From the NCBI GenBank assembly GCA_018857735.1, contig JABMCL010003843.1, forward strand, positions 197,501 through 261,500: a stretch of 64,000 nt of DNA, written 5' to 3'. This document shows positions 11,165 through 22,194 of the stretch, in pieces. Positions within the stretch are counted from its first letter, which is position 1, and each line of letters opens with the position of its first letter. Source of the stretch: Alviniconcha marisindica (lineage: Eukaryota; Mollusca; Gastropoda; Provannidae). Below the pieces are notes generated by a model, which was given only the letters and a program-made list of their open reading frames with translations, was not told where the DNA came from and did not search any database. The translations under genes and the position numbers were made by a program.

Positions 11165-12089
11165 CAAAGCCAATAAACACTGAAGAAAGTTCGTAACGCT
11201 CTGGTCGAACAATGCAAGCCCATTAAATATTGAAGAGAATGCGTAACGCTCTGGCGAACAATGCAAGCCCATTAAATATTGAGGAAAATGCGTAACTCTC
11301 TGGCCAATGATGATGATGAAGTGATGTTTAATGTCCTCAGATGTCAGTTGACATATTAGGGACAAGCTGAGACCAATGCCGAAGCATGGTTCAATATAGC
11401 TTTACGTCCACGGAAACCAGAAGGCTCGTTAGGACGGACAGCCCAGGACGGCCACCTCGACTCCCACACAGCTCCTGAACTATGCCTATGCTCTGGCCGA
11501 ACAATGCAAGCCCATTAAACATTGAGGAGAATGCGTAACGCTCTGGCCGAACAATGCAAGCCCATTAAATAGTGAGGAGAATGCGTAACGCTCTGGCCGA
11601 ACAATGCAAGCCCATTAAACATTGAGGAGAATGCGTAACGCTCTGGCCGAACAATGCAAGCCCATTAAATATTGAGGAGAATGCGTAACGCTCTGGCCGA
11701 ACAATGCAAGCCCATTAAATATTGAGGAGAGTGCGTAACGCTCTGGCCGAACAATGCAAGCCCATTAAACATTGAGGAGAATGCGTAACGCTCTGGCCGA
11801 ACAATGCAAGCCCATTAAATATTGAGGAGAGTGCGTAACGCTCTGGCCGAACAATGCAAGCCCATTAAATATTGAGGAGAGTGCGTAACGCTCTGGCCGA
11901 ACAATGCAAGCCCATTAAACATTGAGGAGAATGCGTAACGCTCTGGCCGAACAATGCAAGCCCATTAAATATTGAGGAGAGTGCGTAACGCTCTGGCCGA
12001 ACAATGCAAGCCCATTAAACATTGAGGAGAATGCGTAACGCTCTGGCCGAACAATGCAAGCCCATTAAACATTGAGCAGAGTTCGTACG
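11165..12089 (+). repeat. 50-bp satellite, about 15 units, interrupted by an inserted repeat
   Basis: The unit is gctctggccgaacaatgcaa followed by gcccattaaa(c/t)attgagga and ga(a/g)tgcgtaac. Twelve near-identical units start every 50 bp from 11490 to 12040. Three more diverged units precede 11306, and 11307-11489 is foreign sequence. Two linked variants (C...A and T...G) alternate in a pattern. Confidence 0.95.
11307..11489 (-). mobile_element. Dispersed repeat inserted in the 50-bp satellite
   Basis: Satellite text stops in the middle of a unit at ctctctggcc and resumes at gctctggcc. The insert includes tttacgtccacggaaaccag and gacggccacctcgactccca, the reverse complement of 32700-32810. 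Confidence 0.55.
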
Positions 12090-12464
12090 TAACTGCGACA
12101 CTGTACACCCAACACACCACCGCCGTCTGTAGCATATATATTATACCTTCATTATCATCCTGTTCCGTGCTCCTCTCTCATCACTAGTCGATCACCACCG
12201 TGCTTACCGGAGCGAGCAGAAGCGTATGATCTCGCTGTTGTTAACTGTGGGACGGTGTTACACAGCTGAGTGATATTGTCTGCAACAAACTCCAAGCACT
12301 GGTTAAATTACGACATCTGGGGGAAGGTGCCAGAAAGCGATGCTGGGAGTGTGTGTCTGCAATAGAGTTGTGTCTATGTCTTCGGCTTCGGCCGCTTCGC
12401 TCATCGCTTCGGACTCGACTTGAAACCACCCTCCGGGTATCGATGTACCACATCCTTCCTCCCT

Positions 12465-13085
12465 TCCATCTGTAACTGAAAGGTTTGTGAATGTTCTGTG
12501 GATATTCTGTTAGGGCATTCTGCCGGGGCATCTGAGTACATTGCTTAAAAATAATTTACATTTTTTTTGCTGACCTTTGTGGTCCTGTGAAGTTTTACCT
12601 CAGTGTCTCAACCTTCGTCGCCCTGATATAACCGTACTGGTTGACTGGGCGTAATACACGAAGTTATCTACCTCAGCCTTCGATCTGCACCTGAAAGGCT
12701 TGTGAATATTCTGTTAGGGTATTCAACTGGGGCATCTGAGTATACTGTTTTTAAGAAAAAATGCTGATCTTTTTGGTCCTGTTTTACCTCAGTGTCTCAA
12801 CTTTCGATCTGTAACTGAAGCGCTTGTGAATATTCTGCTAGGGCATTCTGCTGGGGCATCTGAGTACATCGTTTTTAAGAATAGTTTCTGACCTTTCCGG
12901 TCTTGTTTGACCTTGTTGTGAGACACCAAGGTCAAACAAGACACACCAAGGTCAAACAAGACCAGAAAGTTTAGAAAATTCGATCTGCAACTGAAAGATT
13001 TGTGAATATCCCGAGTAATAATTATTTAAGCGAGGACATCCGTACATTGTTTTAAGAAACGTTGCTGATCTTTGTGGTTTGTTTA
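12465..13085 (+). repeat. Degenerate tandem repeat, about 4 units of 110-190 bp
   Basis: Repeated blocks carry ttcgatctg or ccatctg, aactgaaaggtttgtgaat, attctgttagggcattctgc, ggggcatctgagtaca and ctgaccttt.tggtcctg. One unit also carries the short dispersed repeat cgccctgatataaccgtact at 12618-12660, seen again at 3138-3180 and inverted at 24535-24570. Confidence 0.65.
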
Positions 13086-13144
13086 TCGTACTCAGTGTAA
13101 GTCAGGGTGCTGTGTAAAAGAAAGGCTTACCCCCCCCTCCAACC

Positions 13145-13241
<97 letters not shown>
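13145..13241. repeat. (GT)n array
   Basis: Pure GT, about 48 units, downstream of the degenerate tandem repeat at 12465-13085. Confidence 0.95.
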
Positions 13242-13354
13242 AATATCCCGCTGTACATTTTTGTATTTGCAGTATATCTACATGTGTGCTCAAATCAGAG
13301 TTTGGTCATGTTTGGTTACTGACAACTTTGGTTTATTTACTGAAATTGCTGTAT

Positions 13355-13516
13355 GTAAATTCTTGCATCGTTGGCGGTCGTATGGCCCGAAACCTTTTAT
13401 ATTTTGTCCATTGTATGTGTTTATACATTTTTCTTCAGCTTTTTGTACGGTGCATTGTGCCCTAGATCTTGCTAGGGATCATGCGCCATAGAAATGTCTA
13501 TTATTATTATTATTAA
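13355..13516 (+). mobile_element. LINE/SINE 3' tail remnant with (ATT)n
   Basis: tacggtgcattgtgcccta, catgcgccatagaaatgtct and (ATT)n resemble the end of the CR1/L2-like element at 58175-58256 (gcgccctgtgctgcc, gggcgctctagaaatcc, (ATT)n). Only the tail is present. Confidence 0.45.
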
Positions 13517-14075
13517 ACACACAAGCTGGAAAGACTTGGCGAAAAAAGAAAAGAATAATCCCTTTTATCCTTTCGTGCTACTCGGAGAACCAGAGTATCT
13601 AAGCCGTTCCAATCCCTGAGAACTAAAATCCCACCCAGCAGCGAAAGCCTAAGCAAACACAAAAACACAGAAGCAACATTGTATAACACAAAACCCAAGC
13701 CTTGGAGGCTGAAATAACTTTGCCGATCTGGGAATCTCATTGTCGGAGATTAGATCGAACAATTGCCCACTTTGACTCTTTCGCTTGACTGCTTTTTGCT
13801 TGGTGGACGAATTAACAGATTACTGAGAAATGTTACACGCTTGTAGTTGTACCTGTAGGTAATTTGCTGATCGTTCACAGCACAGGTGTCTGTGTCTCCG
13901 TCGTTTCTGTTTTGTTGTTGTTGTTTTTTGTCTCTGTCTGTCTGTCTGTTTACCTGTCTCTGTCTGTTTACCTGTCTCTCTTGCTGTTTTTCTCTATTGA
14001 CTGTGTGTGTCTGTAAGTTTGTCTGTCTCTCAGTCTCTGTTGGTTGTCTCTGTTGTTTTTGTATCTATCTGCCGC

Positions 14076-14096
14076 TGTGTGTGTGTGTGTGTTGTG

Positions 14097-14192
<96 letters not shown>

Positions 14193-14728
14193 TGTGTGTG
14201 TTGTGTGTGGTGGTGTGCTGCCTGCCCACCAAACCTGATACATACACACACACACACCGCTCCCCGCGCCGCCCACACACACCACACACACCACCACACA
14301 CACACACCACACACACACTCACACACACACACCGCACACACAACCCACACACACACACAACCACACACCACACACCACACACACCACACACACACACACA
14401 CACCACGACACACACTGACCCACGCACAGACTATCTCGGCAGTCTCTCTGTCTTAATCTCTGTCACCCAACCCACAACCACAACACACACACACACACCA
14501 CGAAACACCACACATACCACACACACACCACGCACTACACACTGACACACCCACAACACACCACACACACACCACACACGCAACACACACCACCACACAC
14601 ACACACACACACCACACACACACCACACACACTGACACAACACCACAACCATCAACCCACCCCAACACACACACACACCACACAACACACACACCACACA
14701 CACACACACACAGTGACACACACAGGAC

Positions 14729-14800
<72 letters not shown>
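14076..14800. repeat. (GT)n then a long interrupted (CA)n region
   Basis: GT is at 14079-14190; CA/CCA variants run from 14243 to 14797. The GT-then-CA order makes this a large potential hairpin. 14800-15220 is unique sequence with no gene seen. Confidence 0.95.
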
Positions 14801-15219
14801 CACACCACCAGCCTCTAATCCCTATCCCCAGGCAGCTCAGTGTTTCCCTCGCACCCTGACTCGTTGTGTTCCTTGTTCAGCGTCGAAACGTAACAATATT
14901 GACTCAGCCACTGGGCGTGACAGGACTGCAAATTGACACTGAGTCGAGTGAAGCGATCAACGCCGGTATTTCCTGCTTTCAATGACACTCGGCGAATAGT
15001 GGCGAGAAAACCCGTTTATCCCTCGCCTAAGCCTGTGATTTAACAGAAGTTGTGACTAATATGGTGTGCGATGTTGAGAAGAATGACCCGATCAGCACGG
15101 CATAATCACCAAGGTCAGTCAAGTTATTGATGTTGCTCAGTGGACTACTACTACACCGCGGTACTGCTCAGTCATTCTGGGTAGCAGCTGTATAGATAGA
15201 GCCTATTTGATTGCTATGA

Positions 15220-15288
15220 TATCTAACCTTATCTCATATATATATCTTATATATATGATTTGTATATATATAATAAATAATATCAATA

Positions 15289-15331
<43 letters not shown>

Positions 15332-15350
15332 ATATATATATATATTATTT
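15220..15350. repeat. (AT)n-rich tract
   Basis: Interrupted then pure AT, purest at 15291-15345. 15350-15920 is unique and non-coding as far as can be seen. Confidence 0.9.
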
Positions 15351-15929
15351 AGGGGATTTCGATATAACAGGCGGACCAACGGACTTTCCAGTCAGTATCA
15401 AGAAGCCCGGCGGGACATTCGGAACAACTAGATGCTACGCAGTGCCACACCATACAACGCTGAACTGACAATACACTGACGCACTCATTCAGTCTTTCCG
15501 AGTACTGTCTTAGCCTGGAATCACTCTGATATACAAGACAGTCCACTCACTGACAGTACTGAGTGCTCCAAGTCGGCACTGGCTTCGGCCAGGCGACGAT
15601 GTGAACCACAGGCACCACGCCACTGCCGCTGCGCACCCCACTCACTGAACCCGTCGCACCAAGGCCGCGCCACTGAGATTCAGTACTGGAAGTCAAGCGA
15701 CGAATTCTACAGAAAAAGAAGAATACAAGTAGAAGCGGAAAGGAAGGAAGCAAGTCGGGAAGTGGAGGGGCTACCGGGTGCAGGTTTTCTGCTCAATGGC
15801 AGCATCAGTGTAGTAACATAAAAAAGCTGTGAAAACTGATCTACTTTCACTTCTTCGAGTGTGGACCAATCGACCACGTGCAGCCGTGACAACGCAGCGA
15901 CGCGCACTGCTGATCGAGACTATAAAGTC

Positions 15930-16013
15930 CATAACTTCCGGCCGCGCGCAATCCGCCTGGAATCCTACTCAATCATCTCAGATCTCAGCTGAGGCGGGGC
16001 GGACGTTTTGACA
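15930..16013 (+). promoter_or_regulatory. Possible alternative promoter/first non-coding exon ending at a strong donor
   Basis: A GC-richer stretch contains an ETS-like ACTTCCGG core (15926-15940) followed by a CpG-rich run, and ends at 16013 in CAG|GTAAGC, a near-perfect donor. There is no ATG, so it would be a 5' UTR exon. Spliced to 18413 it would put translation at the ATG at 18543 (aagATGG context). This is inference from motifs alone. Confidence 0.22.
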
Positions 16014-16458
16014 GGTAAGCGGCGAATTATGACCATCGATGAGGTTATGGAGTGCCTCTTCCGTGTGCGTGTAAACATCACTTGTTGCCGTTGATGGCGA
16101 GCCAGGAAGCGGTTTGGGAAGGGTAGGAAGGATTCGGCGAGTCGATGCATGTCCGTCAGAGAGTGCGACTGAGTAGATGAGACTGGGCGGAACAGGTGCC
16201 AAATGTCGGCCGGACCGTTTGGGCTTTGAAGAAGACGTGACACACGCGATTGCGTTTCATGACGTGAGTTACAGTGGTTTTACAGAGCCATAAACGTATT
16301 GTTTTTCACTGAGGCGGCAAGATTCGGTGTTTGTGTGTCACACAGTCATGCAACCCGGCTCCGCTTCATCGATTGATCACGAGTTTATTAAACTTTAAAG
16401 CACCATACCGCCGAAGTGTAGTGTGTACCGCCTGTGAGAAGTTTGTGAGGCCTGTGTT

Positions 16459-16470
16459 AGTGTGTGTGTG

Positions 16471-16526
<56 letters not shown>
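16459..16526. repeat. (GT)n array
   Basis: GT with one CATG interruption. 16527-17095 is otherwise unique and A/T-rich near its end. Confidence 0.95.
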
Positions 16527-16527
<1 letters not shown>

Positions 16528-17096
16528 TCGATAGAGTGACACACCCGCGGTGCACCCGTTCGTGTAGTACTGCTAGGGACAAAAGATAACATTGGGAGCT
16601 GTAGTTGTCGCAGTGAGCTAAAGATAAAAGGCTGTGCTGTCGACTTTCGGCATGCCCCTGTCGCGGACCGACTTCTCTAAATCAGCCCCCTTGTCCAGTC
16701 CTCGCTTAGGGACTGGCCGGTCACATCAGCTTCGCTTCACTGCTAAACGACTGCAGCCAGGTAGAACCGCTGACCACTTATTCACATTGTCAAGGGAAGG
16801 ATTTGCCACTTGATTTGCATTGCATTCAATGACATAAATGCTGTCCACAGTTTGCAGGTTTAAACTTGAATGCTTATGAATTGTATTTATTTTTCCCATG
16901 GAACTTTCATGGCACTGGCATTAGAAAGTTAAAAAAAAAAGGAAAAAAGTTTAACATGTTGAAAAACTACAACTGCAGGATGAATGCTTTAATTACAACT
17001 GAGAACCCCCCCACCCCCACCCCCCAAAATAAAAATAAATAAATAAATATAAATATATATATTTTTTCTTGATCTCAAAATTATATTTCTTTGTAG

Positions 17097-17177
17097 AATG
17101 GGTAGAATTAGTTCTTAATGTCAACTACAAGTACAGCAGATTTATTCCAGTACATCATTTTTATGTGGATCCTTTCA
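17097..17177 (+). CDS. Possible short coding exon continuing the beta-rich segment
   Basis: After an acceptor (atttctttgtag, ending 17096) the sequence reads, in phase 1, EWVELVLNVNYKYSRFIP followed by VHHFYVDPF. Joined to the phase-1 end of the exon at 9191 it yields a continuous beta-like segment. The 3' boundary is weak: the only phase-1 GT nearby (17178, A|GTGGAT) is a poor donor, though it would join in frame to the acceptor at 18413. The frame actually stays open to 17323, so the true end could be elsewhere. It could also be a chance open stretch. Confidence 0.3.
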
Positions 17178-17344
17178 GTGGATGCTGCCTGAAATCTTCA
17201 AGACAAAACTTACTGTGGAAACCCTTATCATGGAATCATAAAAGACTTGCATTGGCCATTGCGGTGGGGGTTAGAGTGGGAAATTGCAGTTCTTTGTATT
17301 TCAGTATAAATTATACCATGTGAAAAATCTTTCAGTGTTTGAGT

Positions 17345-17735
17345 GTCGGGAAAATTTTCTTCTCCAGGGTCAACTTTCTGTGCTGACTCATATTTTGGTA
17401 TCCATTCCACCCCTGTGTTACTGCAGTAGCATGTCAAAGATCCTGGTCATTCTGCTAAAAGTGCAGGTGGCAGGTTACAAGTAAGCATGCATGAACCTTA
17501 TGTATGTGGCTTTGCATGAAGTGACATGGTGCATGGTTGTATGGTGTATACAGAATGTGCCGAGATGGCAGTAGTTTCATGTGGCACAAGCCATGCCAGC
17601 ACTGTAAGTACACTACTTCGGTGGATATTCAAAAACACACTATAAAAGGCTATTCACTCGTGTAGAATCACATGCAAACAGAGTGAGTATGTTCGAGAGT
17701 CGAGAATAGTGCTATATAAAAGTGATTAACAACAA
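17345..17735 (+). mobile_element. SINE family A copy lacking the tRNA head
   Basis: The body matches 5760-6140 closely (ttttcttctccagggtcaac, ggcaggttacaagtaagc, catgtggcacaagccatgcc) and ends in tagtgctatataaaagtgat plus an AAC-rich tail. The 5' tRNA-like part is absent, consistent with 5' truncation. Confidence 0.7.
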
Positions 17736-18055
17736 CAACACCTATATTAAATCATGCTTTGCAGTTTTGTACACTCTGCTTTGTACTACTTCTGAATGAT
17801 AAGTAGGCATAGAAAGAAGGAAGGAAGTGGCTTGCTCGGAGGGTGGAATGCCAAAGTGACCCCTGGGCAGGCAGACACTTTCATTAGTCTCAAAGCTTTT
17901 ACCAAGGAGGGACATTTCCTTTCCAGTACTGGACACAAAAGGGACTGCTAACCCACTGTTGTAACCAAAATAATGAGTGAAACAAACAACCAACAAATCA
18001 AAACAAACAAAAACAACAACAACAAACAAACAAAAAACAAAACAAACAAAAAAGG

Positions 18056-18132
18056 AAAGAGAGAGAGAGAGATTGATTGATTGACTGAACTTTATTTCTC
18101 AATGGAGAGAGAGAAAGAGAGAGAGAGAGAGT
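18056..18132. repeat. Two (GA)n blocks around a ttgattga..actttattt joint
   Basis: GA at 18057-18072, then ttgattgattgactgaactt, tatttctcaatg, then GA again at 18102-18131. The joint is shared with the (GA)n array at 48376-48440. A (CAAA)n tract precedes at 17999-18052. Confidence 0.85.
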
Positions 18133-18412
18133 ACTAGACTACTACAAAGGAAAGAGGACATACAGTTAGAAACAGCTTGTTTGTCAAGAGTGATGTGGAA
18201 ACATTTGTAGATTATCTTTTTGAGCAGTCGCTCAAAAGCCATTGACAGAGACAGTAAAACAAGCATTATTACCATTACTGTATTCAATAGTTGAACTTTT
18301 TTTTAAAAATATTTCATTTGACTTGTGTCAGATTTTGTATTGCTGGATAGATCAGGGTGCCCCAACCAAGCTGTAATCATATTAAAACACATTCTAAATT
18401 CCAATGTTTCAG

Positions 18413-19899
18413 ATGTAATAGAAGATGAAGTTGCCACCAGCAACACTCATGCAGAAGAGCTGAAGTTCCAACAGCAGCAGCTGCGTACCCCTGTTGACAC
18501 CTACCGTGACATCAGCACATCGGCCCTCACATCTCCACCCAAGATGGAAGAAAATGGAGGAGAGGGTGAGAGTGGCATCCGACACAACAAGAAGTATGAG
18601 GATCTTCTCAGGCAGCAACTGCAGCACAAAGATTCCCTAGATGCAAGCCTGGAAAGTGAGCTGGCGATGTCGCAGAAATCTGACCTCTCGGCAGGTGGGT
18701 CTGGTTCAAAACGCCTGACACCGGTGGGGGACATTGACAAGGCTCCCTTTCAGGATGGCCTGGGCTCCTTGCCAGCAGGTGTCAGCGGTGGTTTGGAACC
18801 CAGCCAATCGGGTCGCAGTTCAGGGCGACACACCCCACAAAACCTGTACTCTGGGTCAGCCTCCGAACTGAGGCAGGACTATGACGGTGACAGACATGCC
18901 ACAAAGTCGTCTGACATGAATTCCAGTCGCCATTCTGTAGGGGACCCTCTTCTGGGCGATGGCAGCATTCACAAATCCCCATCCAGAGCGGGAAGTGACT
19001 ACTCTGGCAATATCGGGTCCAGTCGTCCCACCCCGCAGCGAGAGCTGTATGAGAATGGCAGCGGAGGTCGCCCAGGGTCAGGACTTCGTGCCCCAGTGGA
19101 CAGCAGGATTGATGACGTCCTGGGCAGGGGCAACAGATCACACTCCTCCTCAGTGCGGGAGTCCCTGGCCAGAGAAACCATCGGGGATGTGCTGGGCAGT
19201 GAAGCCATCCTGGCCAGCCCCTGCCACTCCCAGACCTCAGCCTCAGCCAGGCCGACACTGGACAGGGACTTGGGCCTGATGGGCTCCGCTCACTCTTCAG
19301 CCAGGAGCACCCCTCAGAGGGAAGGCATCTCTGCCGTGCTGCGCAGCAGTCCTGAGCGTCTCTATGCCACCAGCCAGGAGTTTGACCCTGCCGGGGAACA
19401 GCGCTCTCTGCCAGGCAGCCATCCAGCCAGCCAGTCAGGGAGCTCGTCCGGCAGTCACCCGTTGAGCACAGTGGGTAGTCGGCCGGGCAGCTGGGCTGGC
19501 AGTCAGCAAGGCAGCCGCACGCAGAGCCTGACCAGTCTCACCAGCGAGCAGGAACTTTCCCAGTTTCTGGACACTGGTAGCGGCCCTCAAGGCAGCGAGC
19601 ACCTGCATGCCCCTCCCAACTTTGACACCCACCCTGATGAGTCGGCCGCCTTGCCTCCTATCATGCGCGACCGAGACCGACCTACCAGCCTTCCCACCTA
19701 CTCCACCCAGTCTCCAGCCAATGTGGACAGGCGACGGTACACGCCGGACCACCGAACGTGGTCATCAGCAGCCGAGGGGGCAATGGGAGAGGCGGGTTTT
19801 CAACGCGAGCTGCCTGGCAGGATGACTCCCAAGTCATCAGTATCTTCACGAGCCAGCAGTAGGACAGTGACACCTGTGTTGACAAACGTAGACAGAGAG
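18413..19899 (+). CDS. CAP-Gly/coiled-coil protein gene, large exon: Ser/Gly-rich disordered region
   Basis: The acceptor tttcag ends at 18412 and the donor GAG|GTGAGA starts at 19900, giving about 496 codons (phase 1 in, phase 0 out). After DVIEDEVATSNTHAEEL it contains a short Gln-rich helix and a charged segment around KYEDLLRQQLQHKDSLD. About 400 residues dominated by Ser, Gly, Pro and Arg follow, with runs such as SQSGSSSGSHP and RASSRTVTP. At least seven Thr-Pro sites have Arg two to four residues upstream (KRLTP, GRHTP, SRPTP, ARSTP, RRYTP, GRMTP, SRTVTP), typical of proline-directed phosphorylation sites in cytoskeletal proteins. The region is predicted to be disordered. An internal ATG at 18543 has a strong start context (A at -3, G at +4) and could start a shorter form. 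The frame runs through the donor into a (GT)n array, which is intron. Confidence 0.85.
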
Positions 19900-19950
19900 G
19901 TGAGAAGTTCAATGAATCTTATTTTTTTAAATAAGTTTTATTATTCATTT

Positions 19951-19969
19951 TGTGTGTGTGTGTGTGTGT

Positions 19970-20022
<53 letters not shown>
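19951..20022. repeat. (GT)n array 50 bp after a splice donor
   Basis: Nearly pure GT within the intron that starts at 19900. The rest of that intron (20023-20970) holds only an (AT)n run at 20847-20903 and unique A/T-rich sequence. Confidence 0.95.
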
Positions 20023-20023
<1 letters not shown>

Positions 20024-20843
20024 CAGGGTTTTGGTCTACTTGTTGTTTTGGTAGTTCTTTTCCCTCCTAAAAAACTGTGAAAAGCATTTAGGAGTTTTGA
20101 TTTTTATAGTTACTATAAATATAAAGTGCTGGAGACCAAACTTTTACCTGCCCATTTATTTGACCTGGGTGTTAACAAATTCATGTGTCTAGTGCTACAG
20201 AGTATGTTTATCACTACTGTTTTTAGAGTGCCACAATTAATACATATGTGTACCTGTAGAGTGAAACCCTTTAGGCAACGTAGTGGCTAGGAGTAGGACT
20301 AGCCCATCAGAATGACTTCTTCTGAACTGAATTTTGTTCTTATGAAAGAAGAAGATGACAAAGAAACAGTGCCATTATTATAGGGATTATATTATATATT
20401 TAATCCTTTGTCAAATGCAGAATTTTATCTTCAAATAAAGGAGTTTGTCTTCTGAAGGTTCAGCTGCACATGGTTACACATGAATTGTAATAAATTTTCT
20501 TCATGGAGTATATATATATAGTTTATTAGTAATATTGCACTTTTAACATACATGATATGAATTTTATGGATGTGATTTTCTGCCCACCCCTGGTGGTGTA
20601 GTCACAATATGTGTGCTTGATAAATATATCTCCATCTTGGGTTTTCTGGGAAAGTTTCTGTGGATTGCAGGTCTCCTGCCTATTTTGTATCTTGCGAGAA
20701 CATTTCAACAAATGATTTCACCTGGTGCTGTAAAAATACATTATTTTGTTTCAGTGGAATTGTGTACGCACAATATATCATTTTCATTTCACATTTGTTC
20801 ATTTACTTGAGTGTTTTGGCAATCATGTAGTGCAAAATATATA

Positions 20844-20912
<69 letters not shown>

Positions 20913-20970
20913 GTATGTGTGCTTTTTTACCTCTCATCAAAATCACGTAATTTTGTCTCTTGCTGAGCAG

Positions 20971-21153
20971 GACAGTGCCAGAGTGCGTGACCTTGAGGAC
21001 ACCGTGGCAACGCTGCGCAAGCTCCTGAGCAGTCGTGAGCAGGAGGTTCATGAGATAACTACCCAGCTGCAAGACCTGAAGGACATCAACCAATCCCTGA
21101 AGAAGGACCTGGAGCATGCCCGAACCAGGCGCACCCCAACGGGGCCTGAGGAT
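20971..21153 (+). CDS. CAP-Gly/coiled-coil protein gene, exon: coiled coil 1
   Basis: This is a phase 0-0 exon of 61 codons. The acceptor is tgctgagcag (to 20970) and the donor GAT|GTGAGT starts at 21154. The protein begins DSARVRDLEDTVATLRKLLS and continues with heptad-spaced Leu/Ile through LQDLKDINQSLKKDLEHA, a clear parallel coiled coil, ending in a Pro/Thr-rich TPTGPED. Since 183 is a multiple of 3, the exon can be skipped without changing frame. Its last bases and donor are the seed of the 68-bp tandem array downstream. An (AT)n run ends about 65 bp before the exon. Confidence 0.85.
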
Positions 21154-21189
21154 GTGAGTGTTGGTGTTTAGTCTGGAAGATCGATCTAT

Positions 21190-21640
21190 GTGTGTTGCAG
21201 CCTCCAGCAGGGCTTGAGGATGTGACTTGTGAGCATTGCTGTTTAGTCAGGAAAATCTTGCTGTTTCTGTTGCTGCGGAAATTCGTACTGTTTGTGTTGC
21301 TGACTCCAACAGGGTCTGTGGACGTGAGTGTTGCTGTTTATTCAGGAAAATCAAGCTGTTTGTGTTGCTACCTCCAACAGGGCCTTTGGACCTGAGTGTT
21401 GCTGTTTATTCATCAAAATTGTGCTGTTTGTGTTGCTACCTCCACCAGGGCCTGTGGACCTGAGTGTTGCTGTTTATTCAGGAAAATTGTGCTGTTTGTG
21501 TTGCAACCTCCAACAGGGCCTTTGGACCTGAGTGTTGCTGTTTATTCAGGAAAATAGTGCTGTTTGTGTTTCCACCTCCAACAGGGCCTGTGGATGTTAG
21601 TGTTGCTGTTTACTATCGTGCTGTTTGTGCTGCAACCTAC
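21190..21640 (+). repeat. 68-bp tandem array seeded on the 3' end and donor of the exon at 20971-21153
   Basis: The units start at 21310, 21378, 21446, 21514 and 21582 (exact 68-bp spacing), with a longer diverged unit before. Each reads cagggcctgtggac, (g/c)tgagtgttgctgttta, ttcaggaaaat, gtgctgtttgtgttg. The start mirrors the real exon end (gggcctgaggat|gtgagtgttggtgttta). The GT is kept in the units at 21206, 21310 and 21582 and mutated to CT in the middle three. Confidence 0.9.
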
Positions 21641-22194
21641 AACTTGTACAAGACAACTTTATTAATCTTTTGCGGAAACTACATGGTCTGCCATAAAACA
21701 TGTTATAAAACATTGCACCAACAACACATGTTCTCACTCTTCCAAATTACAATCCCCTCACACAAACAGCTGCCTCCCATTCTCTCCCAAACATTCCTCC
21801 ATTTTATCCTAGCCTCACTATCCCTGCACCCCCTCCCCCACCCCCATCTCAAGGTGCTGTGTGTTGTGTTTATCTGCCTGCTTGTTGATTGTGTTGCAAC
21901 CTCCAAGGAACAGAAACACCTGACTAAGACTATGGGTGTGGAACAGACTTAGGTCAAATGGTGATGGCTTCAGCACCCCTTAATGAATAACAAACATTTA
22001 TGAGTTTCGATGGGGGTTCATAATCTTGATGACGGTATATTTTTATTTTAATACAGGAAAGGAAATTGTTTTTTTGGGTGTTTTTTGCATCCAGTCAACC
22101 ATGATGGTTATATTAAGGCAAATTTTAGTACAGTGGAAGACTTGAAGATTGACATAAATGTTATAAAGTTATGTAAGGGCTGTTCTTATCTCTT

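Noticed and set aside
11165..12089. CRISPR-like regular repeats
   Set aside because: The 50-bp units are contiguous with no unique spacers; the genome is eukaryotic, so it is a satellite.
21192..21952. Overlapping 60-160 codon frames in the 68-bp array
   Set aside because: The period is not a multiple of 3, so the frames shift from unit to unit; they are intronic.
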